From Chrysophaeum taylorii (taxonomy: Eukaryota > Sar > Pelagophyceae > Pelagomonadales > Pelagomonadaceae): 64,000 nt of DNA. Location: contig JAQMWT010000048.1 of assembly GCA_029834535.1 (NCBI GenBank), forward strand, positions 1 to 64,000. The letters run 5' to 3'. Positions 42,835 to 53,872 of the stretch are shown one piece after another. A program made the translations under genes and the position numbers. The notes under the pieces were generated by a model, which saw nothing but the letters and a program-made list of their open reading frames with translations, made no database searches and was not told the DNA's origin. How positions within the stretch are numbered: position 1 is the first letter of the stretch; every line of letters starts with the position of its first letter.

Positions 42835-42915
42835 GGCCGAAAGGTGATGACAAACGGTCCGCGCCGTCGGGGCTTGTTTTGTGAGCTTCAGCAACGACGA
42901 CCTGCGTATAGAACT

Positions 42916-43110
42916 TCAACGTCTCAATACCCAGTGTCCAAGCGGGAGGAGTTCGCCCTGAGCACTCGACGTGTGCGCCCATGGGGCTTCCTCGTGGTTA
43001 CCGTCCGCACGCCAAAACCGTCCCTCCAGCCCCAAATGCCCTGCTGATCTGTAGCTTGGCCAGTAGAGATTGTAAGGCGCAGGAATGCCAGTCGTCCCGG
43101 CGAGGCCCAA
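42916..43110 (-). pseudogene. truncated PHD-like ORF remnant (unit B)
   Basis: Only the upstream portion of the 34,194-34,688 reading is kept (PYNLYWPSYRSAGHLGLEGR ... GELLPLGHWV). The deletion junction removes the CPSC pair and the reader-like segment. Confidence 0.4.
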
Positions 43111-43257
43111 GCGCCACTGGCAAGCTCCAGGGAGGAGGTCGCCGACCCCTAGGGCTAAATTTCATGCTGAGGGAGTGCTCTGTCGTGTCCTCGCGCGCCC
43201 CCCCCCTGGAAGCGGTCTTCTCCCAGCCATGGTCTCCTTGATGGTTTTAAGTTCGTC

Positions 43258-43325
43258 TTCCTGTGCTCCTGGCGGTCCAGCCTGGCTCCCATGCCCGGGA
43301 GAGGTCCGAAGTTAGTTAGTTAGTT
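43258..43325 (+). repeat. (TTAG)n-tailed retroposon end (unit B)
   Basis: CCTGGCTCCCATGCCCGGG, AGAGGTCCGAAG and a TTAG tail, at the same place as in units A and C, so it predates the duplications. Confidence 0.75.
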
Positions 43326-43564
43326 GCGTGACCGACAACAAGATTATCTGTCTGTCTGTCTGTCTGTCAATAAGCTCCGCCGGCAATATTACGACCACCA
43401 AGTCATAAGCAGCGTCGGTGCCGTATGCAAGGACAAACAAACGTCGAGGTCGTAAATCAAGAGCACGGGGAGTTCGTTCTAAGAGACCAGAAGCCTCGAA
43501 ACCAGTCCCGTACCAAAGTCATGCTCGCGAGTGTGTACAAGTGCTGTTAAGCAACAGCGGGATG

Positions 43565-46500
43565 TTACGAATGCGCTGTCGCGGACACTTGCAGCATAGC
43601 CCGGAGGTACGAGTCTTGTTCTTGCTCGCCGTAGAGGACGTTCCACTCAAAGAACGGAACGTGGGCAACGTTCCAGCCAAGCCGCCGCAACAGTCGAGAC
43701 TTGAAGCGCGTAGCGCCGTTCTCAACCCTCGTTCTCTTCAGGTAGTGGTATGGCCCGTCGACTTCGACCGCGCGCTTCGTGTCGGGTTGAGCCATGTCGA
43801 GCGACAATCCCTCTTCGGTCACGTGCTCGAAGACGTGCGTCCAGCCAATTCGGTCGAGCGCGGTCGCAACGTCGCGCTGGAGTTGGGATGGTGATGGGTC
43901 CTGACGTTGATACGCTTCCTGGAGCATCTGCTGTTGTTTTGACAGCGGGAAGTTCCGGTGGAGGTCGGGCCACTCGAGGTGAAAGTGCAGCGACGCAAGG
44001 TGGAGCTGCGACAGTTCACGATAATCGAGGGCATCGAGATGAGTGACGGCGATGGAGGCGAGTTCGGCAAAAAACTCAGAGTCTTTTTTCCAGTCGACAC
44101 AGGCAAACGCCCAAGCCGTGTTGGCGAGCTCCTGCGGATTGAACTCGCCCAGCCGCAAAGAAATCGCGCCGGCGATCGCCGCGAAGAGCTGAGGTGCCTC
44201 GATGCCCGCCGTCGCAAAGGCCCAAGCCGTGTTGGAGAGCTCCTGCGAGTTGAACTCGCCCAGCCGCGAAGAAGCCGCGTCGGCGATCGCTGCGAAGAGC
44301 TGAGGTGCTTCGATCCCCGCCGTCGCGAAGGCCCACGTCGTGCTGGCGAGGCCCTGCGGATTAAACTCGCCCAGCCGCGAAGGAGTCACGTTGGCGATCG
44401 CCGCGAAGAGCTGAGGTGCCTCGATGCCCGCCGTCGCGAAGGCCCACGCCGTGTTGGCGAGGCCCTGCGGATTAAACTCGCCCAGCCGCGAAGAAGCTGC
44501 GCCGGCGATCGCAGCGAAGAGCTGAGGTGCCTCGATGCCTGCCGTCGCGAAGGCCCACGCCGTGTTGGCGAGGTTCTGTGGATTGAACTCGCCCAGCCGC
44601 GAAGAAGCCGCGCCCGCGATCGCCGCGAAGAGCCGAGGTGCCTCGATGCCCGCCGTCGCGAAGGCCCACGCCGTATTGGCGAGGTTCTGTGGATTGAACT
44701 CGCCCAGCCTTGATGAAGCCACGCCCGCGATCGCCGCGAAAAGCTGAGGTGCCTCGATGCCCGTCGTCGCGAAGGCCCACGCCGTATTGGCGAGGTTCTG
44801 TGGATTGAACTCGCCCAGCCTCGATGAAACCACGCCCGCGATCGCCGCGAAAAGCTGAGGTGCCTCGATGCGCGCCGTCGCGAATGCCCATGCCGTGTTG
44901 GCGAGCTCCTGCGGATTGAACTCGCCGAGCCCCGTTGAAGCCGCACCAGCGATCGCCGCGAAGAGCTGAGGTGCCTCGATGCCCGCCGTCGCGAAGGCCC
45001 ACGCCGTATTGGCGAGGTCCTGCGAGTTGAACTCGCCAAGCCGCCAAAGAGCCGCGCCGGCGATCGCCGCGAATAGCTGAGGTGCCTCGATGCGCGCCGT
45101 CGCGAATGCCCATGCCGTGTTGGCGAGCTTCTGCGGATTAAACTCGCCCAGCCGCGAAGAAGCCGCGCCGGCGATCGCCGCGAAGAGCTGAGGTGCCTCG
45201 ATGCCCGCCGTCGCGAAGGCCCACGCCGTGTTGGCGAGGCTCTGCGGATTGAACTCGCCCAGCCGCGAAGCAGCCTCGTCGGCGATCGCCGCGAAGAGCT
45301 GAGGTGCCTCGATGCGCGCCGTCGCGAAGGCCCACGCCGTGTTGGCGAGGCTCTGCGGATTGAACTCGCCCAGCCGCGAAGCAGCCTCGTCGGCGATCGC
45401 CACGAAGAGCTGAGGTGCCTCGATGCCCGCCGTCGCGAAGGCCCACGCCGTATTGGCGAGGCCCTGCGGATTAAACTCGCCCAGCCACGAGAGGACCGCG
45501 TCAGCGATTGCCGCGAAGAGCTGCGGTGCCTCGATGCCCGCATTCGCGAAGGCCCACACCATATTGGCCAGGTTCTGCGGATTGAACTCGCCCAGCCGCG
45601 AAGGAGTTGCATCGGCGATAGCCGCGAAGAGCTCGGGTGCCTCGATGCGCACCGTCGCGAAGGCCCACGCCGTATTGGACAGGTTCTGCGGATTGAACTC
45701 GCCCAGCCGCGAAGGAGCCGCGCCCGCGATCGCCGCGAAGAGCCGAGGTGCCTCGATACCCGTCGTCGCGAAGGCCCAAGCCGTAATGGCGAGGTTCTGT
45801 GGATTGAACTCGCCCAGCCGCGATGAAGCCGCGCCCGCGATCGCCGCGAAGAGCTCGGGTGCTTGGATGTTCGCCGTCGCAAAGGCCCACGCCGTGTTGG
45901 CAAGGTCCTGCGGATTAAACTCGCCAAGCCGAGATGAAGCAGTGCCGGCGATCGCCGCGAAGAGCTCGGGTGCGTCGATGCTCGCCGTTGCGAAAGCCCA
46001 GGCCGCGTTGGCGAGGTTCTGTGGATTGAACTCGCCCAGCCGCGATAAAGCCGCGCCCGCGATCGCCACGAAGAGCTGCGGTGCCTCGATGCCCGCCGTC
46101 GCGAAGGCCCAAGCCACGTTGGCGAGCTCCTGCGGGTTGAACTCGATAACACAGCGCCGACAAGCGTCTGCGAGGGCCATCACACGGCGATCGCGACGCA
46201 CGTCGCGGTTTTGGCCTCCAAACTTGGCAACACGGTGCGCGGCAGTCGACAAGTTCCGAGCGCTAAATTTGTCGCCTTGAGCCGCGAAGAGTAAAAGTAT
46301 CGTCTCGGGAGTCGCACTGCGGCCCGTCATCTGCTTTCCCCACTGTATTTGTTGCCATCGCGGTGCCTCGGCACTACTGGTGGCTCGCACGTGGCTCGTG
46401 TCGGCGCCGCGACGGTCGTAGTGGTCGCCGCGGCGCTGCATCTCACCCCCATGTCGCCTCGGTGACTCCGAACAGCGTACGTCTCGACCGTCGCGCCGCC

Positions 46501-46993
46501 AGGTGTTGTTGTTCTGAGGGTCAGGCAGTCGTCGCCTTGGCGACCGGGAACGGTGCATGTCTCGACCGTCGCGCCGCCAGTTGTTGTTGTTCTGAGGGTC
46601 AGGCTGTCGTCGCCTTGGCGACCGAGAACGGTGCAAGTATCGACCGTCGCGCCGCCAGTTGTTGTTCGCGTGGTCATGGATTCGTCGAATCGGCGAACGG
46701 CCCCGGTGTCGATCGGCGCGCGGCTGGATGTCATTCCCTCGATCAGCATCATGATCGGCGTGCCGCCGCCCGTCTTGCCCTCGATCACCATTGTTGAGCC
46801 ACCTTTCTTGGAGCTCGTAGGTTGACGGCGAGCGCCGCCAACGAGTTGATGGCGAGTCCCCTCCTCGAGGACGGCTATCATCGATGCTCCACGGGCGCCA
46901 GTCGGCCACCTGTCGACGGCGCGGCCTTCGCTCGTCGACGGGCCACCCCCGATCCTCGTCGTTGCGCCTTCGTTTATTACGGTGCGCTTCCAT
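43565..46993 (-). CDS. SR-rich, 37-residue-repeat RAP-domain protein, copy B (1,142 aa)
   Basis: I place the start at the ATG at 46,993 (MEAHRNKRRRNDEDRG) by homology with A and C; the frame is open 12 codons further upstream without another ATG. Architecture as in A: Arg/Ser-rich N-terminus with HRSRSPRRR repeats, then 18 full 37-residue repeats plus a partial, and the RAP domain at about 1,063-1,120 with the same AVEVDGPYHYL and VAHVPFFEWN signatures. The array order differs from both other copies; one unit (ANAGIEAPQLFAAIADAVLS) is shared only with A. The spacer before the RAP domain (LEWPDLHRNFPLSKQQQ) matches C rather than A. Intact frame. Confidence 0.9.
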   Translation of the reverse strand: MEAHRNKRRRNDEDRGWPVDERRPRRRQVADWRPWSIDDSRPRGGDSPSTRWRRSPSTYELQERWLNNGDRGQDGRRHADHDADRGNDIQPRADRHRGRSPIRRIHDHANNNWRRDGRYLHRSRSPRRRQPDPQNNNNWRRDGRDMHRSRSPRRRLPDPQNNNTWRRDGRDVRCSESPRRHGGEMQRRGDHYDRRGADTSHVRATSSAEAPRWQQIQWGKQMTGRSATPETILLLFAAQGDKFSARNLSTAAHRVAKFGGQNRDVRRDRRVMALADACRRCVIEFNPQELANVAWAFATAGIEAPQLFVAIAGAALSRLGEFNPQNLANAAWAFATASIDAPELFAAIAGTASSRLGEFNPQDLANTAWAFATANIQAPELFAAIAGAASSRLGEFNPQNLAITAWAFATTGIEAPRLFAAIAGAAPSRLGEFNPQNLSNTAWAFATVRIEAPELFAAIADATPSRLGEFNPQNLANMVWAFANAGIEAPQLFAAIADAVLSWLGEFNPQGLANTAWAFATAGIEAPQLFVAIADEAASRLGEFNPQSLANTAWAFATARIEAPQLFAAIADEAASRLGEFNPQSLANTAWAFATAGIEAPQLFAAIAGAASSRLGEFNPQKLANTAWAFATARIEAPQLFAAIAGAALWRLGEFNSQDLANTAWAFATAGIEAPQLFAAIAGAASTGLGEFNPQELANTAWAFATARIEAPQLFAAIAGVVSSRLGEFNPQNLANTAWAFATTGIEAPQLFAAIAGVASSRLGEFNPQNLANTAWAFATAGIEAPRLFAAIAGAASSRLGEFNPQNLANTAWAFATAGIEAPQLFAAIAGAASSRLGEFNPQGLANTAWAFATAGIEAPQLFAAIANVTPSRLGEFNPQGLASTTWAFATAGIEAPQLFAAIADAASSRLGEFNSQELSNTAWAFATAGIEAPQLFAAIAGAISLRLGEFNPQELANTAWAFACVDWKKDSEFFAELASIAVTHLDALDYRELSQLHLASLHFHLEWPDLHRNFPLSKQQQMLQEAYQRQDPSPSQLQRDVATALDRIGWTHVFEHVTEEGLSLDMAQPDTKRAVEVDGPYHYLKRTRVENGATRFKSRLLRRLGWNVAHVPFFEWNVLYGEQEQDSYLRAMLQVSATAHS
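44100..46140 (-). repeat. 111-bp coding repeat array of gene B (18 units)
   Basis: Less ordered than in A; adjacent near-duplicates are units 7-9 (DEAASR, SLANTAW) and 13-15 (NLANTAWAFAT). Confidence 0.85.
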
Positions 46994-47066
46994 CGCGACC
47001 CCCCGCTGAGGTCCGTTTGAATAGGACAACGGTCACAGTTTCGGGGCATCAAAACTTTTAACCCTA

Positions 47067-47517
47067 CTAATCCTTAGCCGCAGCAATCCTGAAACCCTGT
47101 ACGTCAAATTCTATTGACAGTTTTGTGCGCCGACGGCAAGCTCTCCACCACCGCGTGGGTGGCTTCCTGGCCTTCGCGATATATCTGGCATTCTCGAACA
47201 GCGACTTCCCGCCGGAAGTCGTTGTGGCAACTTCCTCCTCGGGCTGCCGTCGCCGGCCTGCGCACCGCTGTCCGGGTGTGACATTCTCGGCGACAACCAG
47301 GGGGTTCTCGACCCGTACGGCAACGTCCTGCTCAAGGGCAACAACTGCACCCGAGCTCGGTCCTGTGCGCACGACTCGGTGCTTTCTTTACGTGTTGAGT
47401 AGCCTCATGCACGAGGGGTACACGGTCGAGCCTTGGGGCTTGTTTTGGAATTATGTCCCACCCCTCGCCCGCCGTGCTTTCCGTTCCTTCGAGTCCACGT
47501 CAAGGGTTGGTTCCTGA
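47067..47517 (+). pseudogene. unit-B copy of the 38,442 ORF, frameshifted
   Basis: Reads CDILGDNQGVLDPYGNVLL and NNCTRARSCAHDSVL, then TTCT extra bases shift the frame; the tail (LSSLMHEGYTVEPWGLFWN) continues in another phase. Same indel as in unit C. Confidence 0.5.
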
Positions 47518-47734
47518 CATTTCTATCGCGGAGCCACCGGGAACGCCTACTCCGGATTGTCTCCGCCGAGGGCAAAACGATCTGCGCGTCGCGGTAACCG
47601 ACCACTAACGTCGATCTCGGCACCCCGAGCCTGGGGGTCGACCCGGCAGCTTCGCCCGCCTGGCGGAGTTTGGACCCCGATTGCTGGAGTTTGTTGTTGT
47701 TGTTGGCAATTACTTTCGCGGAGGGTAGTGACAA

Positions 47735-50339
47735 TAAAGATGCTCACGGACACTTTACCCGTATCCGAGGCTTGTCCGTATCCGCTCGTCATCCGCGTCC
47801 GAGTGTTATCCGCATCCGCTCGCGGCGGGGCTATCCGTATCCGCGACGTTGTCCGCATCCGCTCGGGTCCGCATCCGCGCGTTATCCGCATCCGCTCGTG
47901 GCGGGGCGTGTCCGCATCTGCGGCGTGTCCGCGTCATCAAGGGTAGAGCGAGAGGACGCCCAGAGGAGGTGCGAGGACTACATGCGATCAAGTGTTTTCA
48001 AAAGGCGCCGGACTCTTCATCATCAACCTCTGTGTCGTACTCGAGATTGCGTGCTCACCAGTGGTGTTTGGCGTTTCTTTGAACAACGCCCAAAGCCGGT
48101 CGTAGTCGATGCCGCCGTCGAGTTTCTTCCAGATGGGGAAGTTATTTTTGATGTTTACGAAGGCCTTGAGCAGCCTGGGCCTGAGGCGAGAGCGAAGCGG
48201 CGTTTTGCTCAGCTTCGTGACCTGAAGACCCGCTCCTCATGAGCTTGAGTGAACTGTGCGCAGCCCTTACTCTCAAACAGCTAGGTCGCCGTCGGGTATT
48301 CGTCGCGGATCATCGAGTTCGCATACATCTTTGTCATATCGAGACGCTTGCCGCGAAATCCGTCGTCGACAACGAATTGCTGGTATGTATCATGAGTCAT
48401 CGCCCGGAACTTAGGCAGTTCGGTGAGCGTCGTTTTTCTGCCGCGTGGCGACTGGCTCATCCGCTGATTCACCGTCATCGACGAGGTCGAGAATATCGTC
48501 GTCGGAGTCGGAATCGGAGTTGGCAGTACGACGCTTCTTCTTATAGGGCAAAGGCTGCGTCGGTTCTGGCTGAAGCGAAGCGAGTCTCTCTGCTGCTTCC
48601 TCCCTAGCTGCCTCGAACGTAACAGTCGCGAGCTTGGCTTGTGCCTGCGGCAGAATCTGGTTGAGCTTGAGCGTTGGATTCAACAGCATCGAATCATTAC
48701 CGCTTCCGCCGGGGCGCGGCGCAGGTGGCGCCGCTTCAGTTTTTCGACAAGCACCTAACGGAAGTATTGAATGGACTGGTCAACATCATCCCACGGAACA
48801 TCGTCTAATTTGCGATTCGGGCCAGTCGTGCCGTCTTGGGACACGCAGCTCCCGTTTCTCGAGCGACTTGATGCAGCGACAAACGTACACTCGCTCCATG
48901 TCGGCCGCTGGAACGTCGCCTTCAGTCTGGAGTGAGTTTCATGGGTGGCTGCATGGCCGCCTCGAGCTGCGAGTTGACGCTCCATTCGAAGTCAGTAAAT
49001 GGCCAAGGAACCTTGCCGAAAGACGCGGAGGAAGAAGCGGGCTCGACGGCTCTAGACGGGGTGTCTGTATCGCTTCTGTATCAGAACCTAGGCTCTCACA
49101 CTGGTCGCGCAACATGTCCTCGCGCAACATGTCCTCGATCTCTAGCGCGACATCATCCTTGTTGGCTTTCTTTGACGAACCTCGCCGGTGACAATCTGCG
49201 AGGTGGAGAACGGCGACTTGCCTTGGATAAATTCGTCGTAGATGGCCGGATAGTGTCCCTTGATAAACGCGGACATCCGTCCGGTGTTCGATGGCTCCTT
49301 GATTGAATCCTTTCTCTTGCAAGCCTGCCGAACCAGTGGCAGCTTGTTGCCGCCCGGTAGGATGCATCTCATTTGAAACGCGACGTTCTTCTCTGAAACG
49401 CCGTCGGTGGACATGCAGGCCAGGGGGCCGTTCGCCACTCCGAAGAACGGCATGACAATTGAGTTGTAGCGAGACTGGCTAGCCATCTCATCGACGACGG
49501 CATCAGAGACACCCCCTTCGTCCGTCCTCGGTAGTAGTTCCATCAGTGGCATGCGGCATTCTCGATAGGCATTGACGAGGCTAAAGAGCCTTCACACGCT
49601 CATAGTTCTCTTTATCCATCTTCTCGTACCGCGCCTTCATACTCACAAACGAATGAAACGGCCTCGAACTCCGGCATTCAACCCAGAAAAAAACTCGCGC
49701 TCGCTGTCGTCGTGGACTTCGTACTCCGGACATGAGATCTTCACCGCCTCTTTCTGCACTCCGCTCGGAAATTTGAGCTTTGGTTGGTGCTCAACGACAA
49801 ATGCCTGCCATTCTCTTCGACGTTCAGCAGCAGTCCACCCTTCCACCAGGTGCCAGGCATGCAAAATTGGTACCCGACGTCCTTCGAAGAGTCTTCGAAC
49901 ACGACCTTCCTCTCCGCAGCACCTTCTGAACCCCTGCGCTCCCCTCCCAATGCTGATGTCATGACCGCTTCTTGCTCGCTGTGTCGCGAGACGAGGTTAA
50001 AGTTAAGGATTGAGTGGGGTTGGACCCATTGTTTCAAGAAGCGGAGACAAGGAGAGACGCGGCGCTCCCAAACCGCAGGCGTCCGCATTTGCTGGGTGTC
50101 TGCATCCGCGAGGTGTCTGCATCCGCTGGCTGTCCGTGTCCGCTGGCTATCCGTGTCCGCTCGGTGTCCGCATCCGCTGGCTATCCGTGTCCGCTCGGTG
50201 TCCGCATCCGCTGGTTCCGCAGGGTGTCCGTATCCGCAGGGTGTCCGCATCTGCAGGTCCCCTGGTCGCGGACACTTGCGGTCACGGTCCAAATCCGCGG
50301 GTCGGATGCGGACACGATCCGCGTCCGTGAGCTTCTTTA
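47735..50339 (-). mobile_element. hAT-like DNA transposon in unit B (2,605 bp)
   Basis: Left end TAAAGATGCTCACGGAC at 47,735-47,751; right end is the complement of TAAAGAAGCTCACGGAC at 50,323-50,339 (16 of 17 identical). A perfect 8-base target duplication AGTGACAA flanks it (47,727-47,734 and 50,340-50,347). Same site and orientation as in unit A. Confidence 0.85.
47978..50040 (-). pseudogene. transposase-like gene of the hAT-like element, unit B
   Basis: Same protein pieces as in unit A in the same order, with stop TAG at 47,978-47,980. Extra damage relative to A: additional A bases after the HDDSEREF segment near 49,690 shift the frame, and short indels fall near 49,500-49,560. Neither copy is intact. 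The function, cutting and joining of element ends, is inferred from the element structure rather than from recognised catalytic residues. Confidence 0.5.
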
Positions 50340-51126
50340 AGTGACAACCTACATTTTTCTCCACCGTGTTGCCTGTCAAATTGGCATCAACACTAGGGTG
50401 TTCCTTGCCTCGCCGCAGCCACGGCGGCTCAGTCTACCAGCGTCTCTCCATCACGGTGCACCGTGCCCGTCTCCTCCTAGCGGGCCTCCAGTATGTCCAA
50501 GGCGGTGCAGCCACCCTCAGGCATTACTCGCAGGCTTCAGGGAGCGCCAAGACGCTCACAGAAACGCCAACGGCCCCTACGTCTCCCGGCCGCCGGGTCC
50601 CCGCACCGGCGCCCGGACGGTTAGGCTCGCGCTCGGCCGTCACCTGTAAGTAATCGCCGGATTGCGTCAACGTCCTTCCTTCTACTCACCATGCTTTTTT
50701 ATTCAGCTCACGCTCCGCCCTTTTGAGTTTACTCCTTAACCACAAAACGAGAATCATTCATGAACACATGAACCCAATCTCCGCCGTAGAGCCTTTGGCG
50801 GACGAGGCTGAGCTCACTGAACTTCGCCGGACAAGACCCTCGTACAATCGAGCAGCCGGACCGTGAGAGGTGTACATCCAAACCACTCCAACTTGAGAGA
50901 TCGAGCGGGAGGGAGGAAGAAAAGACGCAAGCCGCATGAGGAGGGAGGGTAAGCCAAGCAGTTGCTCGACAAAACTTGAAAAGGTCATATAGTGGCGTTT
51001 GATTTTTTGACTACGTGAAACTAGGGACGCCAATTTCGTTTTGGAAAAAAAGTTCGGGAGTGCACTCTTTGGTCCACTCGGTAACACCATCCTTGTATTC
51101 GAGCGTCTCGATATGATTACAGTATT

Positions 51127-52605
51127 TATGACTCGCGCGGAAAAGAAAATGGAAAGTTCTTGAAACGGAAATTTCCAGAAGTTTCCGAAGGCCTCTCAGA
51201 GGCTGGAAAAGCGCGTCAAATCACGAATATTCAGTATGTAGTGCGTGCGCAAGGCCTCCACGTTCGCCCACTGTGAGACCGCTTGTAGCGAGAGCGCCGG
51301 CGTGCACGTTCGTGTTGGTGTCATGGGCCACACGCTCGAGCGGGGTGGGCGGGAGCCCCCCCCCCCCCGCGGTGTCGTTCACGAGGCGCTGAGTGAACCT
51401 TACAGGGGTCATACTTTCAGAGACAAAGGGCTGAAAGTGATGACGTTCTTTAGTGAAGAGGCAGTGATGGACGCCGCTGGAACCTTTACACGGACGGACG
51501 ATCCCGTCGAAGTTATTTGACGGTCGCGGCCAACGTCAAGACAAAGCTGACGCTCAAGGCGGAGGACCCATTGTGGTCTAGAGTTTCAACGCGCGAACAT
51601 CACATCGGGGAGGGACTATCTGCCGGGTGAGAGCCACGATGACGACAATGGCGGCGGCAAGGACGACGACGAAGATCTTGATTTTGAAGACGACGATGAC
51701 GGGAGAGAAGAAGAGCAAGGTGGTGCGGTCTACTTGGATGAGTTGTTTGAAGTTCCTCCTCCAGGCTTCTCTCGTTCGTCGTCGACAAGCTGGCTTCCTT
51801 TTTTTCTCTCTCCGCGATAGGACGAAAATAGATCCCGCTCTACGTTCTACTTTGCTGCTTGTTGGACACCTCGACGACGACCTTTGAGAGAAGTCTGTGG
51901 TGGTTGGGAGGGTGGTCAACTTCAAGCCGCGGGCCCGGGTCTACAACTACGACGTTCAGTGGGACAACGACGCGCCTTGTCAGTCAGCAGAGGCTCAAAC
52001 TCGAAGAAAACTATATGGACGACAGTCGAACTCCGACTGTTATTAAGGCTAAGGTTGCTGGTGCTATCTGAAGAAGACACTCCCCTCTGCCTCTGCTGCC
52101 TCTTCCCGCCGGCCGCTTATCCTAGATGGTGTGCCGACGTCGACGAGACTCCTCGCCAGCAGCGCCGCCGCATCGATGACTGAGGTTCATGAAGCTCTCG
52201 AAGCTCTCAAAGCCTCAAGCGTTACGAATGAAACGCTGCTAGCATTGCAATCGAAGTTAAACGCAACACTCAAACAAACCACTGAGGCAACCGCATGCTC
52301 GCATTCGCACCCACCCCCTCTTAGCAGTTGGCCTTTAGAAACTTTCCTAAAACCACTGAACGCCTTGCGTGCTCACACCACCCCACTCCCCGCGCCGGTG
52401 GCGGTCGTAGACACCTCAGTGGTCACCCACGTGTCTCTATTGAGCGTTTTAGCCACCCACTTTGGGCTCAGTTCGCCAGGTGGCCGAAAATCTCCTCTCC
52501 AGTTTCCGGAAATATATTTCCACTACGGAAAAAAAAGGAAAAAACTGGACATTTCCGGATTTTTCCAGGTCGGCTGTTCATTTTTCCGGAAATAGGCGAG
52601 TCATA
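51127..52605. mobile_element. 1,479-bp element with short TIRs, private to unit B
   Basis: Inverted ends TATGACTCGC (51,127-51,136) and GCGAGTCATA (52,596-52,605), flanked by the 8-base duplication ACAGTATT (51,119-51,126 and 52,606-52,613). Units A and C have the empty site gattacagtatttgtcatc. Both subterminal regions are dense in GGAAA/TTTCC motifs. No transposase is recognised inside; the interior has an acidic frame near 51,630-51,760 (HDDDNGGGKDDDEDLDFEDD) and unrelated GC-rich sequence, so it is a non-autonomous element, possibly carrying captured DNA. Confidence 0.8.
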
Positions 52606-53276
52606 ACAGTATTTGTCACCAGGTGAATAAAAATGCAGAGTATCATCCTCGAAAAATCTCGGCAACATACGCCACTTTGAATTCTTGCGAAAACGGGTGG
52701 AATCGGAGGAACCAAAACTGGTCTGCTAGAAAGACACCGTCCGAAGCTCGTCAAGAGAGGCAGGCAACGGCCGAAAGGTTATGACAAACGGTCCGCGCCG
52801 TCGGGGCTTGTTTTGTGAGCTTCATCAACGTCGACTTGCGTATAGAACTTCAGCGCCTCAGAGCATGGGTCTTGGGCAGCTGTCGCACCGGCGAAGTGAG
52901 CAAAGTGTAGTCATTCATTCGTAGACTGACGACGGGTCTGGCGAAGCATAAGGCTGGGCGAAGACCGCTTCCAGGTGGGGGGGGGTGCGCGCGAGGACAA
53001 CGAGATACTGGGCGGGGGGGGTCGCGACCCCCCAGCGCTAAAGTTTCGTGCCGAGGTGGATGTCCGCGACCCCCCAGCGCTAATACTTCAAGCTGGGGGG
53101 CTGGGGTTCCCGCGCATCTACGCCTAAGCGCCTTTCTCTAGCCCTCGCTAGTCGAGGAGGTCTCATACGCGAGGGTAAACCTGCTTGCCAGGCGCCCCGG
53201 TCTTCAGAGCAAACGCGAGGGTAACTTGCCAGGCGCCCCGGTCTTCAGAGCTACTATTCTACGCCGGCGCCGTAGA

Positions 53277-53723
53277 CTACGGACCGCCGCAAACTGAGGC
53301 TCGGCGGCTCTGTCGGGGGAGAGCGCCTCTGAGAGCCTCGCGCTCTTCTCGGGCACGGGCGTTGAAGGCTCGGAGGATCAGAGAGAGCGCCGCTGCAGAG
53401 AGATCACTGTGCCGTAGCGAAACGCGCGACAACGAGCCGTAATACCTGACGAGGTACTGAATGCGACCTGTTTTCGGCTCGGACCGCCTACTTCCTACAG
53501 TTTCAGGGATGCGAAGATCTGCCGCGATACATGAGGGGCATGCCCAGGGTCCAAGCGGGAGGAGTTCGCCCTGAGCACTCGACGTGTGCACCCGTGAGGC
53601 TTTCTCGTGGTTACCGTCCGCACGCCAAAACCCTCCCTCCAGCCCCAAATGCCGTGCTGATCTGTAGCTTGGCGAGTAGAGACTGTCTGGCGCAGGAATG
53701 CCAGTCGTCCCAAGAGGGGGCAA
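53277..53723 (-). pseudogene. conserved PHD-like ORF remnant (unit C)
   Basis: Collinear with the 34,194-34,688 frame of unit A: GELLPLGPWACPSCIA then KTGRIQYLVRYYGSLSRVSL, through the same terminal CGGP and stop. Changes against A are few and mainly conservative. Confidence 0.35.
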
Positions 53724-53872
53724 GCGCCAAAAACAAACACCAGGGAGGAGGTCGCCGACCCCCTAGGGCCAAACTTTCGTGCTGGGGGGATGTTTTGTCG
53801 TGTCCTCGCGCCCCCCCCCCTGGAAGCGGTCTTCTCCAAGCCACGGTCTCCTTGATGGTTCTAAGTTCGTCT

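Larger units (their letters stand above)
33781..42890. repeat. tandem unit A
   Basis: Starts with GGTCTTGGGCAGCTGTCGCA near 33,806, a sequence that recurs at 52,869 and 59,881. Contents in order: PHD-like remnant, retroposon tails, (TGTC)n, RAP gene A, a plus-strand ORF, a hAT-like element and a minus-strand ORF remnant. Without the 2.67-kb hAT element the unit is about 6.4 kb. Confidence 0.8.
42890..52860. repeat. tandem unit B
   Basis: Same order as unit A, but the left 500 bases or so are deleted (the join is near 42,929) and two insertions are present: the shared hAT-like element and a private 1.48-kb TIR element. Confidence 0.8.

Noticed and set aside
44386-46152. 588-codon open frame on the minus strand inside RAP gene B, and a similar 408-codon frame in C (55,546-56,772)
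   Set aside because: Both are other phases of the 111-bp array. Because 111 is divisible by three and GC-rich, every phase stays open; the RAP-linked frame has the conserved start, spacer and domain.
45423-46280. Plus-strand 285-codon frame opposite gene B
   Set aside because: An antisense shadow of the same repeat; it reads MPAVAKAHAVLARPCGLNSP in each unit and has no unique sequence.
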